A stretch of 64,000 bases of DNA from DASZUK01 sp963745595 (GCA_963745595.1 CAVUYB010000007.1:449975-513974); one strand, 5' to 3'. Shown: positions 46,951-55,975, counted from the stretch's first letter. The notes: generated from the sequence alone by a model not told the origin. Translations and numbers: made by a program.

Positions 46951-48147
46951 GGCTGCAGGTCGAGCTGGAGCATGCGGATGGCGTTGCCGCGCACGATCTT
47001 GCGGATCGCGTCGTCCGGGAGGCCGGCCATCATCTTCTCGGCCACCTCCTTCGTGTTCGGCCACGTCGAGTCGGTGTGCGGGTAGTCCGTCTCGAACGTG
47101 ATGTTGTCCACGCCGACCCGGTCGAGCGAGTCCAGCCCGTGCTGGTCGCGGAAGAAGCAGCCGTAGACCTGGCGGTAGTAGTAGCTCGACGGCGGCTCCG
47201 GCACGATGTCGCGCACGCCGCCCCACGCCCGGTGCTCGCTCCACACGTCGTCGGCCCGCTCGAGGATGTACGGCAGCCAGCCGATCTGGCCCTCCGAGTA
47301 GGCCAGGCGGAGGTCGGGGAAGCGGACGAGGACGCCGGAGAACAAGAAGTCGGCCAGCGACGCCATCGCGTTGCCGAACGACAGCGTCGCCGACACCGCC
47401 ACCGGCGCGTCACCCGACGTCGCCGGCATCTTCGACGACGACCCGATGTGCATGCAGACGACCGTCCCCGTCTCCGCACAGGCCGTGAAGAACGGGTCCC
47501 AGTACCCCGAGTGGATGCTCGGCAGGCCGAGGTGCGGCGGGATCTCGCTGAAGCAGACGGCGTGCACGCCGCGCTCGGCGTTGCGTCGGACCTCGGCGGC
47601 CGCCAGCTCGGCGTCCCAGAGCGGGATCAGGCACAGCGGGATGTTGACGCCGCCGCTCTCGCCGCACCACTCGTCGACCATCCAGTCGTTGTACGCCACG
47701 ATGCACGCCAGCCCGAGCTCGCGGTCGGTCGTCGCCTCCGTGAACGTCTGGCCGCAGAACCGCGGGAACGTCGGGAAGCACAGCGACGCCTCGACGTGGT
47801 TCATCGCCATGTCCGCCGCCCGGGCCGCCACGTCGTAGCAGCCCGGCCGCATCTCGTCGTACGTCATCGGCGTCATCGTCATCTCGTCCCGGTCGTAGCC
47901 GACCGCCGCGACGTGGCGCTTGTGCACGTAGACGAGATCCTCGAAGACCCAGCAGTCCGCCTGCGGGACCCTCGGGGTCCCACGTGATGTCGTAGACGCC
48001 GCCGCCGATGTGCTTCATCGGGCCGATCCCCCGCCGCTCGACCCGCGGCGCCCGGTCGGCGAACTTCGACGGCATCCACCGCTCCCAGACGTGCGCCGGC
48101 TCCACGACGTGGTCGTCGACGCTGACGATCTTGGGCATCTCCGCCAT
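46947..48147 (-). CDS. Amidohydrolase family 2 (TIM-barrel) protein, frameshifted
   Basis: About 400 aa. Starts MAEMPKIVSVDDHVVEPAHV (metal/active-site DDHVVEP motif) with GGAGA upstream. Near 47967 the frame moves by one base (TWDPEGP, then QADCWVFEDLVYVHKRHVAA), after which MTPMTYDEMRPGCYDVAARA, CFPTFPRFCGQTFTEATDRE-like sequence, VVCMHIGSSS and NITFETDYPHTDSTWPNT run to the stop. The last two carry the His and Asp expected for the ACMSD/amidohydrolase-2 barrel, which does decarboxylation or hydrolysis. Divergent from an acyl-CoA ligase across the 48.2-kb operator and co-translated with the LLM oxidoreductase. Confidence 0.83.
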
Positions 48148-48208
48148 GGGTCTCCAGTCTGATGATGCGTGAGCCGTCACGAGCCTACCGCGGGCCGTTT
48201 CGCCGGCT

Positions 48209-48222
48209 GGCAAGCGCTTGCT
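48209..48222. promoter_or_regulatory. KstR2-type operator (one mismatch), site 1
   Basis: GGCAAGCGCTTGCT matches AnCAAGnnCTTGnT at all but the first position. It lies in the divergent gap between the amidohydrolase operon and the acyl-CoA ligase, seven bases before the ligase -10 box (TACGTT, 48229-48234). Confidence 0.65.
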
Positions 48223-48228
48223 TGGTGC

Positions 48229-48234
48229 TACGTT
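48229..48234 (+). promoter_or_regulatory. Leaderless -10 box of the NDP-forming ligase
   Basis: TACGTT ends six bases before the GTG at 48241. Confidence 0.45.
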
Positions 48235-48240
48235 CGGCTC

Positions 48241-50478
48241 GTGCCCGGTCAGTCCGCACCCCGGCGTGACGTCAGCGGCCGACCGGTCGAGCTGGACGAC
48301 GCCGACCTCGACCGGTTCTTCCACCCGGCGACCGTCGCCGTCGTCGGCGCGTCCGACCAGGACGGCCGGCCCAACACCGGCATGACCCGCCAGCTGCACC
48401 AGTGGGCCGTCCGGATGGGCGCCACCTTCTACCCCGTCCACCCGACCCGGCAGACCGTCTTCGACGTCCCGTGCGTCCCGTCCGTCGCCGACCTGCCCGA
48501 CGGCGTCGACGTCGTCGCGTTCGTCATCGCCGACCCGATCGAGGCCATCGGCCAGGCCGCCGGCAAGGGCTTCGGCTTCGCGGTCGTCTTCGCCGCCGGC
48601 TTCGCCGAGCTCGGTGAGGACGGCCGGGCGGCCCAGGCGTCGCTGGCCGACCTCGTCCGGGCCAGCGGCATGCGGCTGCTCGGGCCGAACACCAACCTCA
48701 ACGCGTTCGAGACCTTCCGCACCGACCTCGACGGCCCGGCCATCGCCCTCATCTCCCAGAGCGGGCACCAGGGCCGCCCGATCTTCCAGGCCCAGGCGCT
48801 CGGCGTCCGGCTGGCCTACTGGGCGCCGACCGGGAACGAGGGCGACCTCGAGGTCGCCGACTTCATCCGCTACTTCGCCGACCAGGACGACGTCGGCGCC
48901 ATCGCCGCCTACGTCGAGGGCTTCGAGGACGGCCGCCGCCTGCTGCTGGCCGCCGACCACGCGGCCGAGCGCCGCGTCCCGGTCGTCATGGTCAAGGTCG
49001 GCCGCACCGACGAGGGCCGGTCGATGGCCGGCTCCCACACCGGCAAGCTCGCGGGGGCCGACGCGGTCGCCGACGCGGCCCTCCGCCAGGCCGGCATCGT
49101 CCGCGTCGAGGGCCTCGACGAGCTGTCCGACACCGCCCAGCTGCTCGCCCGGGCCAAGCCGCCGACCGGCGACGGCGTCGTCATCTATTCGATCTCCGGC
49201 GGCACCGGCGCCCACATGGCCGACGTCGGTGCCAGCCGCGGCCTCCGGCTCCCCCGGCTCAGCGCCGAGACCCAGGAACAGCTCTGGGAGTGGATCCCGC
49301 GGTACCTGCGGGTCTCGAACCCGGTCGACAACGGCGGGCACCCCGTCGGCGACTGGCGGGGGCGCAAGATCCTCGACGCCCTCGTCGCCGATCCCGACGT
49401 CGACGTGCTCGTCGCCCCGATCACCGGCGCGTTCCCGCCGATGAGCGACCGGCTCGCCCAGGATCTCGTCGACGTCGCCGAGACCACCGACAAGCCGATC
49501 TGCGTGATCTGGGGCTCGCCGGTCGGCGACGAGGCCGCGTACCGGTCGATCCTCCTCGGCTCCCGGCGCGTCGTCGTCTTCCGGACGTTCGCCAACTGCG
49601 CCACCGCCCTCCGCGGCTACTTCGACTACCACGGCTTCCTCGCCCGCCGCCGCTCCCCGTTCGCCGACCTCGGCGACCGAGCCGTCGCCGGCGAAGGCCG
49701 TCGCCACCAAGGTGATCGCCGAGAGCCGCACCGCCGGCCGGCCGGCGGGTCGGAGGCGGCCGGCGGCGCGGCCCGGTCGGAGGCGGCCGGCGGAGCGGCC
49801 CTGTCGGAGATGGACAGCGCGGCCGTCCTCGACGCCTACGGCGTGCCGAGCGCGGCGGCCCGGCTGTGCCGTTCCGCCGCCGAGGCCGTGGCCGCGGCGG
49901 ACGACCTCGGGTACCCCGTCGTCCTCAAGGCCAGTGGCGGCGGCATCGCCCACAAGTCCGACGCCGGGCTCGTCCGCCTCGGCGTGGCGACCGCCGACGA
50001 CGTGGCCGCGGCCTACGACGACCTCGTCGCCCGGGCGGTGGCGGTGACCACCGCGGCCGGCACGGCGCCGATCGACGGGATCGTCGTCGCCGAGATGGTC
50101 CGCGGCGGCGTCGAGACGGTGGTCGGGCTGAGCCAGGACGCGGTCTTCGGCCCGACCGTGATGGTCGGCCTCGGTGGCGTCTTCGTCGAGGTCCTCGGCG
50201 ACGTCGCCTTCCGGGTGCCGCCCTTCGACCGCGACGAGGCCCGGCGGATGCTCGCCGAGCTACGCGGCCGGCCGCTGCTGACCGGCGCCCGCGGTCGGCC
50301 CCCGGCCGACGTCGACGCGCTCGTCGACGCGGTCATGGCCGTCCAATCGCTCGGCATGGAGCTGGCCGGCACCGTGCGGGAGGTCGACATCAACCCGTTG
50401 CTCGTGCGCGACGACGGCCAGGGCGCGGTCGCCCTCGACGCCCTCGTCGTCCCCGAGCCGTCGAACGGCGGCCGGTGA
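48241..50478 (+). CDS. NDP-forming acyl-CoA synthetase (ACD superfamily, CoA-binding plus ATP-grasp)
   Basis: 745 aa from GTG. Joins an acid to CoA with ATP giving ADP and phosphate. Domain order: CoA-binding (FHPATVAVVGASDQDGRPNT, residues about 20-140), succinyl-CoA-synthetase-like ligase domains (IALISQSGHQGRPIFQAQAL; GRSMAGSHTGKLAGADAV; LRVSNPVDNGGHP) and C-terminal ATP-grasp (LGYPVVLKASGGGIAHKSDA; REVDINPLLV). Between about 49672 and 49795 the literal sequence (GEGRRHQGDRREPHRR) looks out of frame: the +1 frame reads EPSPAKAVATKVIAESRTAG, so two compensating indels in a GGAGGCGGCCGGCGG repeat are likely. The upstream KstR2-type site suggests the acid is a steroid breakdown intermediate; inference. 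Confidence 0.85.
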   Translation: MPGQSAPRRDVSGRPVELDDADLDRFFHPATVAVVGASDQDGRPNTGMTRQLHQWAVRMGATFYPVHPTRQTVFDVPCVPSVADLPDGVDVVAFVIADPIEAIGQAAGKGFGFAVVFAAGFAELGEDGRAAQASLADLVRASGMRLLGPNTNLNAFETFRTDLDGPAIALISQSGHQGRPIFQAQALGVRLAYWAPTGNEGDLEVADFIRYFADQDDVGAIAAYVEGFEDGRRLLLAADHAAERRVPVVMVKVGRTDEGRSMAGSHTGKLAGADAVADAALRQAGIVRVEGLDELSDTAQLLARAKPPTGDGVVIYSISGGTGAHMADVGASRGLRLPRLSAETQEQLWEWIPRYLRVSNPVDNGGHPVGDWRGRKILDALVADPDVDVLVAPITGAFPPMSDRLAQDLVDVAETTDKPICVIWGSPVGDEAAYRSILLGSRRVVVFRTFANCATALRGYFDYHGFLARRRSPFADLGDRAVAGEGRRHQGDRREPHRRPAGGSEAAGGAARSEAAGGAALSEMDSAAVLDAYGVPSAAARLCRSAAEAVAAADDLGYPVVLKASGGGIAHKSDAGLVRLGVATADDVAAAYDDLVARAVAVTTAAGTAPIDGIVVAEMVRGGVETVVGLSQDAVFGPTVMVGLGGVFVEVLGDVAFRVPPFDRDEARRMLAELRGRPLLTGARGRPPADVDALVDAVMAVQSLGMELAGTVREVDINPLLVRDDGQGAVALDALVVPEPSNGGR

Positions 50479-50530
50479 ACCGGCCGACGAACCCCGAACT
50501 GACGAACACCGAACCAGTGAGGAGGACACG

Positions 50531-51083
50531 ATGACCGTCGACGGAGATACCGACCTGGAGGCCCGGGTCAGGCAGCTCGAGTCGGTCGAGGAGATCCGCC
50601 AGCTCGTCGCCCGCTACGCCCTGGCCCTCGACAGCCGCAACGTCGAGGCGTTGGCCGCGTTGTTCGTGGCCGACGTCGAAACCCACGGTGGTGGGCGGGG
50701 TCGGGCCGCGCTGGCCGAATGGTTCAACGGGCCGGTGCTGCGGCAGGGCTACTCGACGACGTTCCATCTCATCGGCAACCACATCATCGACTTCGTCGAC
50801 GACGACCATGCCACCGGCGCGCTCTACTGCCGGCCGGAGCACGAGGCCGGCGACCTCTGGGTGATCATGCCGGTCGTCTACGAGGACCGCTACGAACGCC
50901 AGGACGGCCACTGGTACTTCCGGAGCCGGCGGCCCCATGCGTTCTACGCGGCCGACGTCACCGAGAGCCCGCTCGAGATCGACGAACCGGTTCCACTTCC
51001 CCGACAACCCGTTCATGACCCGCCCGACGCTGCCGGAGCGGTGGGAGTCGTGGCAGCGCTTCTGGGCCGAGGACGATGGCTGA
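50531..51083 (+). CDS. NTF2-like (SnoaL fold) protein 1, frameshifted at C-terminus
   Basis: About 184 aa. Start fixed by GGAGG five bases upstream. DLEARVRQLESVEEIRQLVA, RYALALDSRNVEALAALFV, HIIDFVDDDHATGALYCRPE and YEDRYERQDGHWYFRSRRPH define the fold. Near 50988 the frame shifts; the other frame continues FHFPDNPFMTRPTLPERWES, WQRFWAEDDG and stop, matching the tail of the next gene (LPGRWESWQRFW). So it is a tandem paralogue of the following gene, overlapping it by eight bases. Possible small isomerase or dehydratase for ring intermediates; no reaction assigned. Confidence 0.82.
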
Positions 51084-51663
51084 CGGCGACCGGGCGCTGG
51101 CCGCCCGCATCGACCGGCTCGAGTCGTACGGCGCCATCCGCCAGCTCGCCTGGCGCTACGCCTACGCCCTCGACCGCCGGGACATCGACGCGCTGATGGC
51201 CCTCTACGCCGAAGACGTCGAGGTCGGTCGGCACCACCGGGGTCGCCAGGCGCTGTACGACGAGATGGTCCCGGCGCTCCGCCGCGTCCGCATCACGATC
51301 CTCCACGTCGGCACCCACGTCATCGACTTCGTCGACGACGACCACGCCACCGGCGGCGTCTACTGCCACGCCGAGGTCCAGCCCGACGAGCAGACGTGGA
51401 TCAGCCAGGCCATCCATTACACCGACCGCTACGTCCGCCAGGACGGGCGCTGGTACTTCGCCGCCCGACGTCGCCACGAGCTCTTCTACGGCGTCGAGCA
51501 CGGCCGCAACCCGGTGGGGCTGGCGCCGGCCGACTGGCCGGCCCACGACACCGGGACCGGCACCCTGCCCGGCCGCTGGGAGAGCTGGCAGCGGTTCTGG
51601 GACCAGGACTCGGCGGGGGCGACCAGGGTCGAAGGCCCACAAGGAAGACCGGACATTCGGTGA
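51076..51663 (+). CDS. NTF2-like (SnoaL fold) protein 2
   Basis: 195 aa. Same architecture as the preceding gene: ALAARIDRLESYGAIRQLAW, RYAYALDRRDIDALMALYAE, HVIDFVDDDHATGGVYCHAE, YTDRYVRQDGRWYFAARRRH and GRWESWQRFWDQD. The DFVDDDHATG stretch is identical in both, pointing to a local duplication. Last gene of the run that starts with the acyl-CoA ligase. The short extra tail (SAGATRVEGPQGRPDIR) is outside the family. Confidence 0.82.
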   Translation: MADGDRALAARIDRLESYGAIRQLAWRYAYALDRRDIDALMALYAEDVEVGRHHRGRQALYDEMVPALRRVRITILHVGTHVIDFVDDDHATGGVYCHAEVQPDEQTWISQAIHYTDRYVRQDGRWYFAARRRHELFYGVEHGRNPVGLAPADWPAHDTGTGTLPGRWESWQRFWDQDSAGATRVEGPQGRPDIR

Positions 51664-51733
51664 CCGACCGATGACACCGTAGAGTCGGCGTGGCCGATAT
51701 ACTCTTTGGTACCCAAGGCACTAGCCACGGGAA

Positions 51734-51779
51734 GTGAGCCCGAGACCCCGCCCGGATGGCGGCGGCGCTCGGGCTTCAC
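51734..51779. terminator. Hairpin between converging genes
   Basis: GTGAGCCCGAG pairs with CTCGGGCTTCAC (one bulged base) around a 23-base loop. It lies between the NTF2-like gene and the converging gene that ends at 51785, so it may terminate both. A promoter-like TATACT precedes it near 51698, so a small transcript cannot be excluded. Confidence 0.5.
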
Positions 51780-51784
51780 GCTTC

Positions 51785-52321
51785 TCAGGGGGAGACTCTC
51801 CGGACTTCGGTGACTATCGGCATGATCCGTCGGCGCCACTCCGTTGAGCGGGCCCAGCACCAAGCCACTACGTCCGGAAGCGCCAACAAGTGCTCCTCGT
51901 AGGACCGCTGGTGTCGATAAGCGAAACGGCCGGCTACCCCGACTTGTCGGACGAGCCGATACAACTCGTGGCGGTCGCTGCGTACCAGCGAGTCGTCCTG
52001 GTCAATGACCAACTCGATATCCTCGTCCTTGATCGCCAAGTCTTGGACCAGGGTGGCCAGACACGCTGCTCGAGCTTCTCCGTCGGTCCGGTAGTTCCGT
52101 CCGGCGTCGTAGACGATGGCCGAGATGTTCATGGACGTGAGCGCGGCGACGATCACCCGGCGCTGTCGGGTCGTCTCGTTGTGCATATGCACCCTGCGGC
52201 GGCCAGGAACGATCAAACCCCGTAGAGCCTTCCGGGTGGTCGTCGGGTCAGCCACGGTTACAGCAGCGACGACGTATCCCGCACGCTTGGTTTCGTCGAC
52301 GTAGACGTAGCGGACGCTCAC
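51785..52321 (-). CDS. DUF3800-like protein (putative RNase-H-fold)
   Basis: 178 aa from GTG. Begins VRYVYVDETKRAGYVVAAVT, with the Asp-Glu pair after a hydrophobic strand that is typical of DUF3800 and related RNase-H-like folds. A second acidic cluster, DIELVIDQDDSLVRSDRHEL, sits at about residue 105-124. Short RRRVHMHNETTRQRR and SYEEHLLALPDVVAWCWARS fit actinobacterial relatives annotated as hypothetical. Function unknown; a nuclease role is only suggested by the acidic residues. No operon partner. Confidence 0.7.
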   Translation of the reverse strand: MSVRYVYVDETKRAGYVVAAVTVADPTTTRKALRGLIVPGRRRVHMHNETTRQRRVIVAALTSMNISAIVYDAGRNYRTDGEARAACLATLVQDLAIKDEDIELVIDQDDSLVRSDRHELYRLVRQVGVAGRFAYRHQRSYEEHLLALPDVVAWCWARSTEWRRRIMPIVTEVRRVSP

Positions 52322-52498
52322 GGAACAATGAGGCTACCTCCGGAGATAACAAAGAGCTGACCAGGAGTTTGACCTCCTTAGATAGCAATCCTCTACTGAG
52401 CCCGCAGCCGCTGCCCACGCCCTACTTCATCCCATGCTGGACACGGTTTCCATCTGCGGAAGGCGGCGAGAGTGGCACCGTGGCGAAGTGCGCCCCGG

Positions 52499-52994
52499 TC
52501 AGACCGGAGCCGGCGACAAGAGGGCGTCGATCTGGCCCATCGCCAGGCTCATGCCTTCCTGCATCCCCATGCCGAGCATCGTCTCCATCTGGTCCACGTC
52601 GACGAACTGGACCACCGCCGTCATCCGGGTCCCACCGTCCACGGCCTCGAAGGTGACGGAGCCCGGCATCGGCTCGACGCCGGGCGCCGGCTCGCCGTCG
52701 TCACCGGCCAGACCGTTGGCGAACTCCAGCCGGTGCGGCTTGTCGAGTGCCTCCATCCGCCACCAGCCCCGAGGCGTCTCCCCGGCCGGCCCGGTCATGT
52801 AATAGCGAGACTCCCCGCCGACGATGAAGTCGTGACGAGTGAAGGTGGCCGGAAACGTCGGCGGCCCCCACCAGCGCTCGAGCTTGCGGGGGTCCTCCCA
52901 CACCTCCCAGACCCGGGCCGGGAGCGGCGTCGAACTCGGCGACCACGGTGAGCGTCAGGGCGTCGGGGTCCTTGGTGGTGGTGATGACGGTCAT
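52499..52994 (-). CDS. SRPBCC (AHSA1-like) domain protein, frameshifted
   Basis: About 164 aa; START-like lipid- or ligand-binding fold. MTVITTTKDPDALTLTVVAE, FDAAP, then a one-base shift near 52918 to ARVWEVWEDPRKLERWWGPP (the RVWxxxTDPxxxxxWWGP motif of the family), FTRHDFIVGGESRYYMTGPA and GTRMTAVVQFVDVDQMETML. Its start overlaps the ArsR stop (ATGA). ArsR-SRPBCC pairs are frequent in actinobacteria, with the regulator controlling its partner; the ligand is unknown. Confidence 0.83.
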
Positions 52995-53339
52995 GGGCTG
53001 GTTCCTTTCTCGTCGGCGAGGATGTCGGCGATCCGTGCGGCCCGCTGCCGCCACAGCTGGTCGTAGGCGTCGAGAAGGGCGGCGGCCCGGCGCAGGGTCG
53101 AGGTGTTGGCGTGGACGATCTGCTCCCGGCCCCGCCGCTGCTTGGTCACCAGCGATCGCCCGCTCGAGCACGGCCACGTGCTTCTGCACCGCGGCAAAGC
53201 TCATCTCGTAGCGGGCCGCCAGAGCCGACACCGACTGCTCCTGCCGGATGGTCCGGCCCAGGATGTCGCGCCGGGTCGTATCGGCCAGGGCCTGGAAGAT
53301 GCGGTCGACCTCGTCGTCCGTGAGCTGATCTACAACCAT
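52991..53339 (-). CDS. ArsR-family regulator, frameshifted
   Basis: About 115 aa. MVVDQLTDDEVDRIFQALAD, TTRRDILGRTIRQEQSVSAL and AARYEMSFAAVQKHVAVLER form the winged helix-turn-helix. A one-base shift near 53155 leads to SLVTKQRRGREQIVHANTST, LRRAAALLDAYDQLWRQRAA, giving the usual tail of regulators paired with SRPBCC proteins. No metal-binding Cys pair is seen, so it is probably not a metal sensor. The ATG lies inside a palindrome. Confidence 0.83.
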
Positions 53340-53348
53340 TAGGTTGTA
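53331..53348. promoter_or_regulatory. Palindrome over the ArsR start codon
   Basis: TACAACCATTAGGTTGTA, seven-base arms TACAACC/GGTTGTA. The reverse-strand ATG of the ArsR gene (53337-53339) is inside it, so regulator binding would cover the translation start and any leaderless promoter: direct self-repression. Confidence 0.6.
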
Positions 53349-53450
53349 CGTTAGCGGGGCCGCCGGACGGGCGCAAGGAGTCCGGGTACCCCGGAGTGCT
53401 CGAGGGGTTCCCTCCTAGCCGGAACCGCCGTCGGCGGAGGGTCGGGAAAC

Positions 53451-53488
53451 GGCGAGAGCCGCGGCCCCGACGGACCGCGGCTCTCGCC
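53451..53488 (-). terminator. Strong hairpin downstream of the ABC substrate-binding gene
   Basis: Fourteen-base perfect arms (GGCGAGAGCCGCGG and its complement) around a 10-base loop, 40 bases beyond the stop of the substrate-binding gene. Very stable, no clear U-tract, as is common in actinobacteria. Confidence 0.65.
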
Positions 53489-53529
53489 CGACGACGTCCC
53501 GCCCATCGACGGGCGGGTGACCGCCCCGG

Positions 53530-54778
53530 CTACCCGGCTGTCGACCCCGGAGCGCCGAACTGCCCTGTGATCAGCTTCGACGGCTTCACGAAGCTGAACG
53601 ACGAGAGCGGCACTGTGGCGAAGTGCGACGCTGTCGTGTACCCGTACGACGGGAACAACCCCGTCGGCACCGAGTGGGCCTTCTGCTGGGCCACGACCTG
53701 CTTGGCCATCTTGGCCGCTGTTGTCAGCGTCCCGGCCTTCCGGGCCGCGTAGACGCCCATGAGCACCGCGTCGTACTCGTAGCCGAAGAGGAGCGACGCC
53801 TTGGGCGACCCGTTCCGCTTCATGGCGTCGAGCATCGTCTGGGTGTTCTTCGGCGTCTGGCTCGGCGGCTTGTACACGCCGGCCGTCACCGTCTGGAACT
53901 TGAGGTTCTTCAACGCGGAGGTGCCGAGGTTCCCGGTCGGGGGCGGCGTGGTGATCGGCGTCGACACGCTGAAGGAGTCGTCACCGAGGACCGGCACGGT
54001 CCAGCCGATCTTCTGCAGGTCCTGCATCATGTAGCCGGCCGGCGCGCCGTAGGCGTCGGCCCACACCAGTTGCGGCTTCGACGACTGCAGGGCCGACAGT
54101 GTCGACGTGAATGTCAGCGCTGTCACCTTGTAGTTGACCGAGTCGGTCACCGTGAGCCCGTCAGCCTTGGCTTCCTTGTTCATCGACTTGCCGATCGCCG
54201 TCCCGTAGGCGTCGTTCCCGGCGAAGATGGCGACCTTCTTGGACGCCCTTCGCCTTCGTGTACGACACGAACGCCCGCACGTAGTTTGTCGTGCTCGGCG
54301 AGAGGTCGAAGTTGTACGGGAAGGCCGACGCCTTGCCGGACGTTGTCGTCGGCGCCTGGTTGAAGGTCAGTACCTTGTCCTGCTTGGCGATCGGCAGCAG
54401 CGCGGAGGACTCCGGTGATGCATTGCCGAAGATCACCATGTTCGGCTTTGTCGACCCGTTCTCCGCCGACTCGAGCTTGGTGACGGCTGTCGTCGCGGCA
54501 CTGTTTGTGTTGGCCGTCTGCAGTACGACCTTGTGGCCGTTGACCCCACCCGACTTGTTGACCACTGTCACCGCCGCCTTGGCCAGCAACGTCTCGGTCT
54601 GGACGTTTGTCTTCAAATACGTTGTGCTGCTGGCGGCGATCAGCAGGACCCGGAACGGCGTACTGCTCGCTCCGGCCGTCGACACGCCGACGGCGACCCC
54701 GCTCCCCAGGGTCGCCCCCGTCACTGCAACTGCGGCTGCGGCGCAGGCCCACCGGTTCCGTCGTCGATGCATGCGCAT
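53530..54778 (-). CDS. LIV-type ABC transporter substrate-binding protein, frameshifted
   Basis: About 416 aa. Signal peptide after MRMHRRRNRWACAAAAVAVT (no clear lipobox seen). Ligand-binding protein of the branched-chain/amide type: FRVLLIAASSTTYLKTNVQT, NKSGGVNGHKVVLQTANTN and NMVIFGNASPESSALLPIAK. A one-base shift near 54245 leads to KKVAIFAGNDAYGTAIGKSM, LVWADAYGAPAGYMMQDLQK, LLFGYEYDAVLMGVYAARKA. AAGGGGGA precedes the ATG. It diverges from its permease and ATPase genes across a gap holding two KstR2-type operators, so the ligand may be a steroid-derived acid instead of an amino acid; inference. Confidence 0.85.
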
Positions 54779-54806
54779 TCCCCCTTGCATCCATTCGAGC
54801 TTGCTG

Positions 54807-54820
54807 AGCAAGCGCTTGGT
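54807..54820. promoter_or_regulatory. KstR2-type operator (perfect), site 2
   Basis: AGCAAGCGCTTGGT matches AnCAAGnnCTTGnT at every fixed base, 29 bases upstream of the substrate-binding protein start on the reverse strand. Confidence 0.7.
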
Positions 54821-54991
54821 CAGTGACATCCTACGGAAACAGAAAGTCGGCGTCCACCGATTACGGCAAATTCTTTGCGATCGAGTTACTGATCCATGTC
54901 CAATAGCACGACGTACGCCAGGAGTGCACGAGAGGAATGTGGGCCCTGAGCGGACCGCCCTTACGGGGGAATGTCGCTGTCCATGGGGTGC

Positions 54992-55005
54992 AGCAAGCGC
55001 TTGAT
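54992..55005. promoter_or_regulatory. KstR2-type operator (perfect), site 3
   Basis: AGCAAGCGCTTGAT matches the consensus completely and sits just upstream of the candidate -10 box TACAGT of the permease-ATPase operon. Confidence 0.7.
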
Positions 55006-55116
55006 CGCCACTACAGTGGCCGTCGGACGGCGGTTCGGCGGGGCCGGACGTCGGGGACCGGCGCCGGTGGGCCACGCCCGCCGAGCGGTGAGGTGGCAAC
55101 AAGGGGGTGCAGCGCG

Positions 55117-55974
55117 GTGACCCTGATCTGGTCCGGGTTGACGGTGGGCGCCATCTACGCCTTGGTGGCGGTGGGCTACAACATCGTCTTCGTCTCGTCG
55201 GGCACGTTCAACTTCGCCAACGCCCAGCTCATCATGTTGGGCACGTTCATCGCCTACTGGGGCCTCGACGTGTTGAAGCTGAACGTCGGGATCGTCTTCG
55301 TGCTCGCCGCGGCGATCGTCGCCGCCGTCGCCGGACTGGAGGAGCGGATCGCCATCCGGCCGACCCGGGGGGTCGAGGCCCAGCTGGTCACCACCGTCGG
55401 CGCCGCCACCCTGCTGAACGGGGTGACCGCGGTGATCTGGGGCGGCAACGCCCTCCAGGTACCGTTCTTCGGCTCGTCGACCGTCAAGGACGTGCTCGGC
55501 GGTCGGGTCTTCCCGGTCCAGCTGTGGCTGATCGGGGTGGCGGTGGTCCTGACCGCGGCCCTCTGGGTGTTCAGCCGCAAGACGCTGCTCGGCACCGCGC
55601 TGCTCGCCGTCTCCGAGGACCGGGAGGCCGCCAGCCTGCGGGGCATCAACGTCCGGGCGCTCGCCCTCGGCGCCTTCTGCGTCTCCGGGGCGGTGGCCGG
55701 CGCGTTGGGACCGTTCATCGGCCCGCAGACCGACGCCGTCGCGTCGCTCGGGACGTCGCTGGCCCTGCTGGGCTTCGTCGCCCTGGCCATGGGCGGCTTC
55801 GGGTCCCTGCCGGGCGGGCTGATCGGCGGGTTCGTCATCGGCCTCATCGAGGCGTTCACCAACCGTTACCTCGGGACGCAGTACTCCAACTTGATGGTGT
55901 TCGCGGTGCTGCTCCTCATCCTGCTCTTCCGTCCCGGTGGCCTGTTCGGCACCGTGCGGGAACGGGTGGTCTGA
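55117..55974 (+). CDS. livH: LIV-type ABC transporter permease (LivH)
   Basis: 285 aa, about eight membrane helices. GTG start with AAGGGGG upstream. VGAIYALVAVGYNIVFVSSG, TFNFANAQLIMLGTFIAYWG, VGAATLLNGVTAVIWGG and ALAMGGFGSLPGGLIGGFVI are hallmarks of the LivH permease of HAAT importers. It forms the membrane channel with the LivM part encoded next. Followed after one base by the fused permease-ATPase gene. Named by family only; branched-chain amino acids are not necessarily the cargo. Confidence 0.9.
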   Translation: MTLIWSGLTVGAIYALVAVGYNIVFVSSGTFNFANAQLIMLGTFIAYWGLDVLKLNVGIVFVLAAAIVAAVAGLEERIAIRPTRGVEAQLVTTVGAATLLNGVTAVIWGGNALQVPFFGSSTVKDVLGGRVFPVQLWLIGVAVVLTAALWVFSRKTLLGTALLAVSEDREAASLRGINVRALALGAFCVSGAVAGALGPFIGPQTDAVASLGTSLALLGFVALAMGGFGSLPGGLIGGFVIGLIEAFTNRYLGTQYSNLMVFAVLLLILLFRPGGLFGTVRERVV

Positions 55975-55975
55975 C

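Larger units (their letters stand above)
54779..55116. promoter_or_regulatory. Divergent control region of the ABC importer
   Basis: This 338-base gap has no gene. It contains one KstR2-type operator near each outward promoter, about 185 bases apart, and an A+T-rich centre (TTACGGCAAATTCTTTGCGA). On the permease side TACAGT (55012-55017) is a likely -10 box, seven bases after the operator. Confidence 0.55.

Noticed and set aside
51664..51784. A possible tRNA or small structured RNA in the gap with a TATACT box
   Set aside because: No cloverleaf could be drawn. The hairpin sits between converging genes and is more simply a shared terminator.
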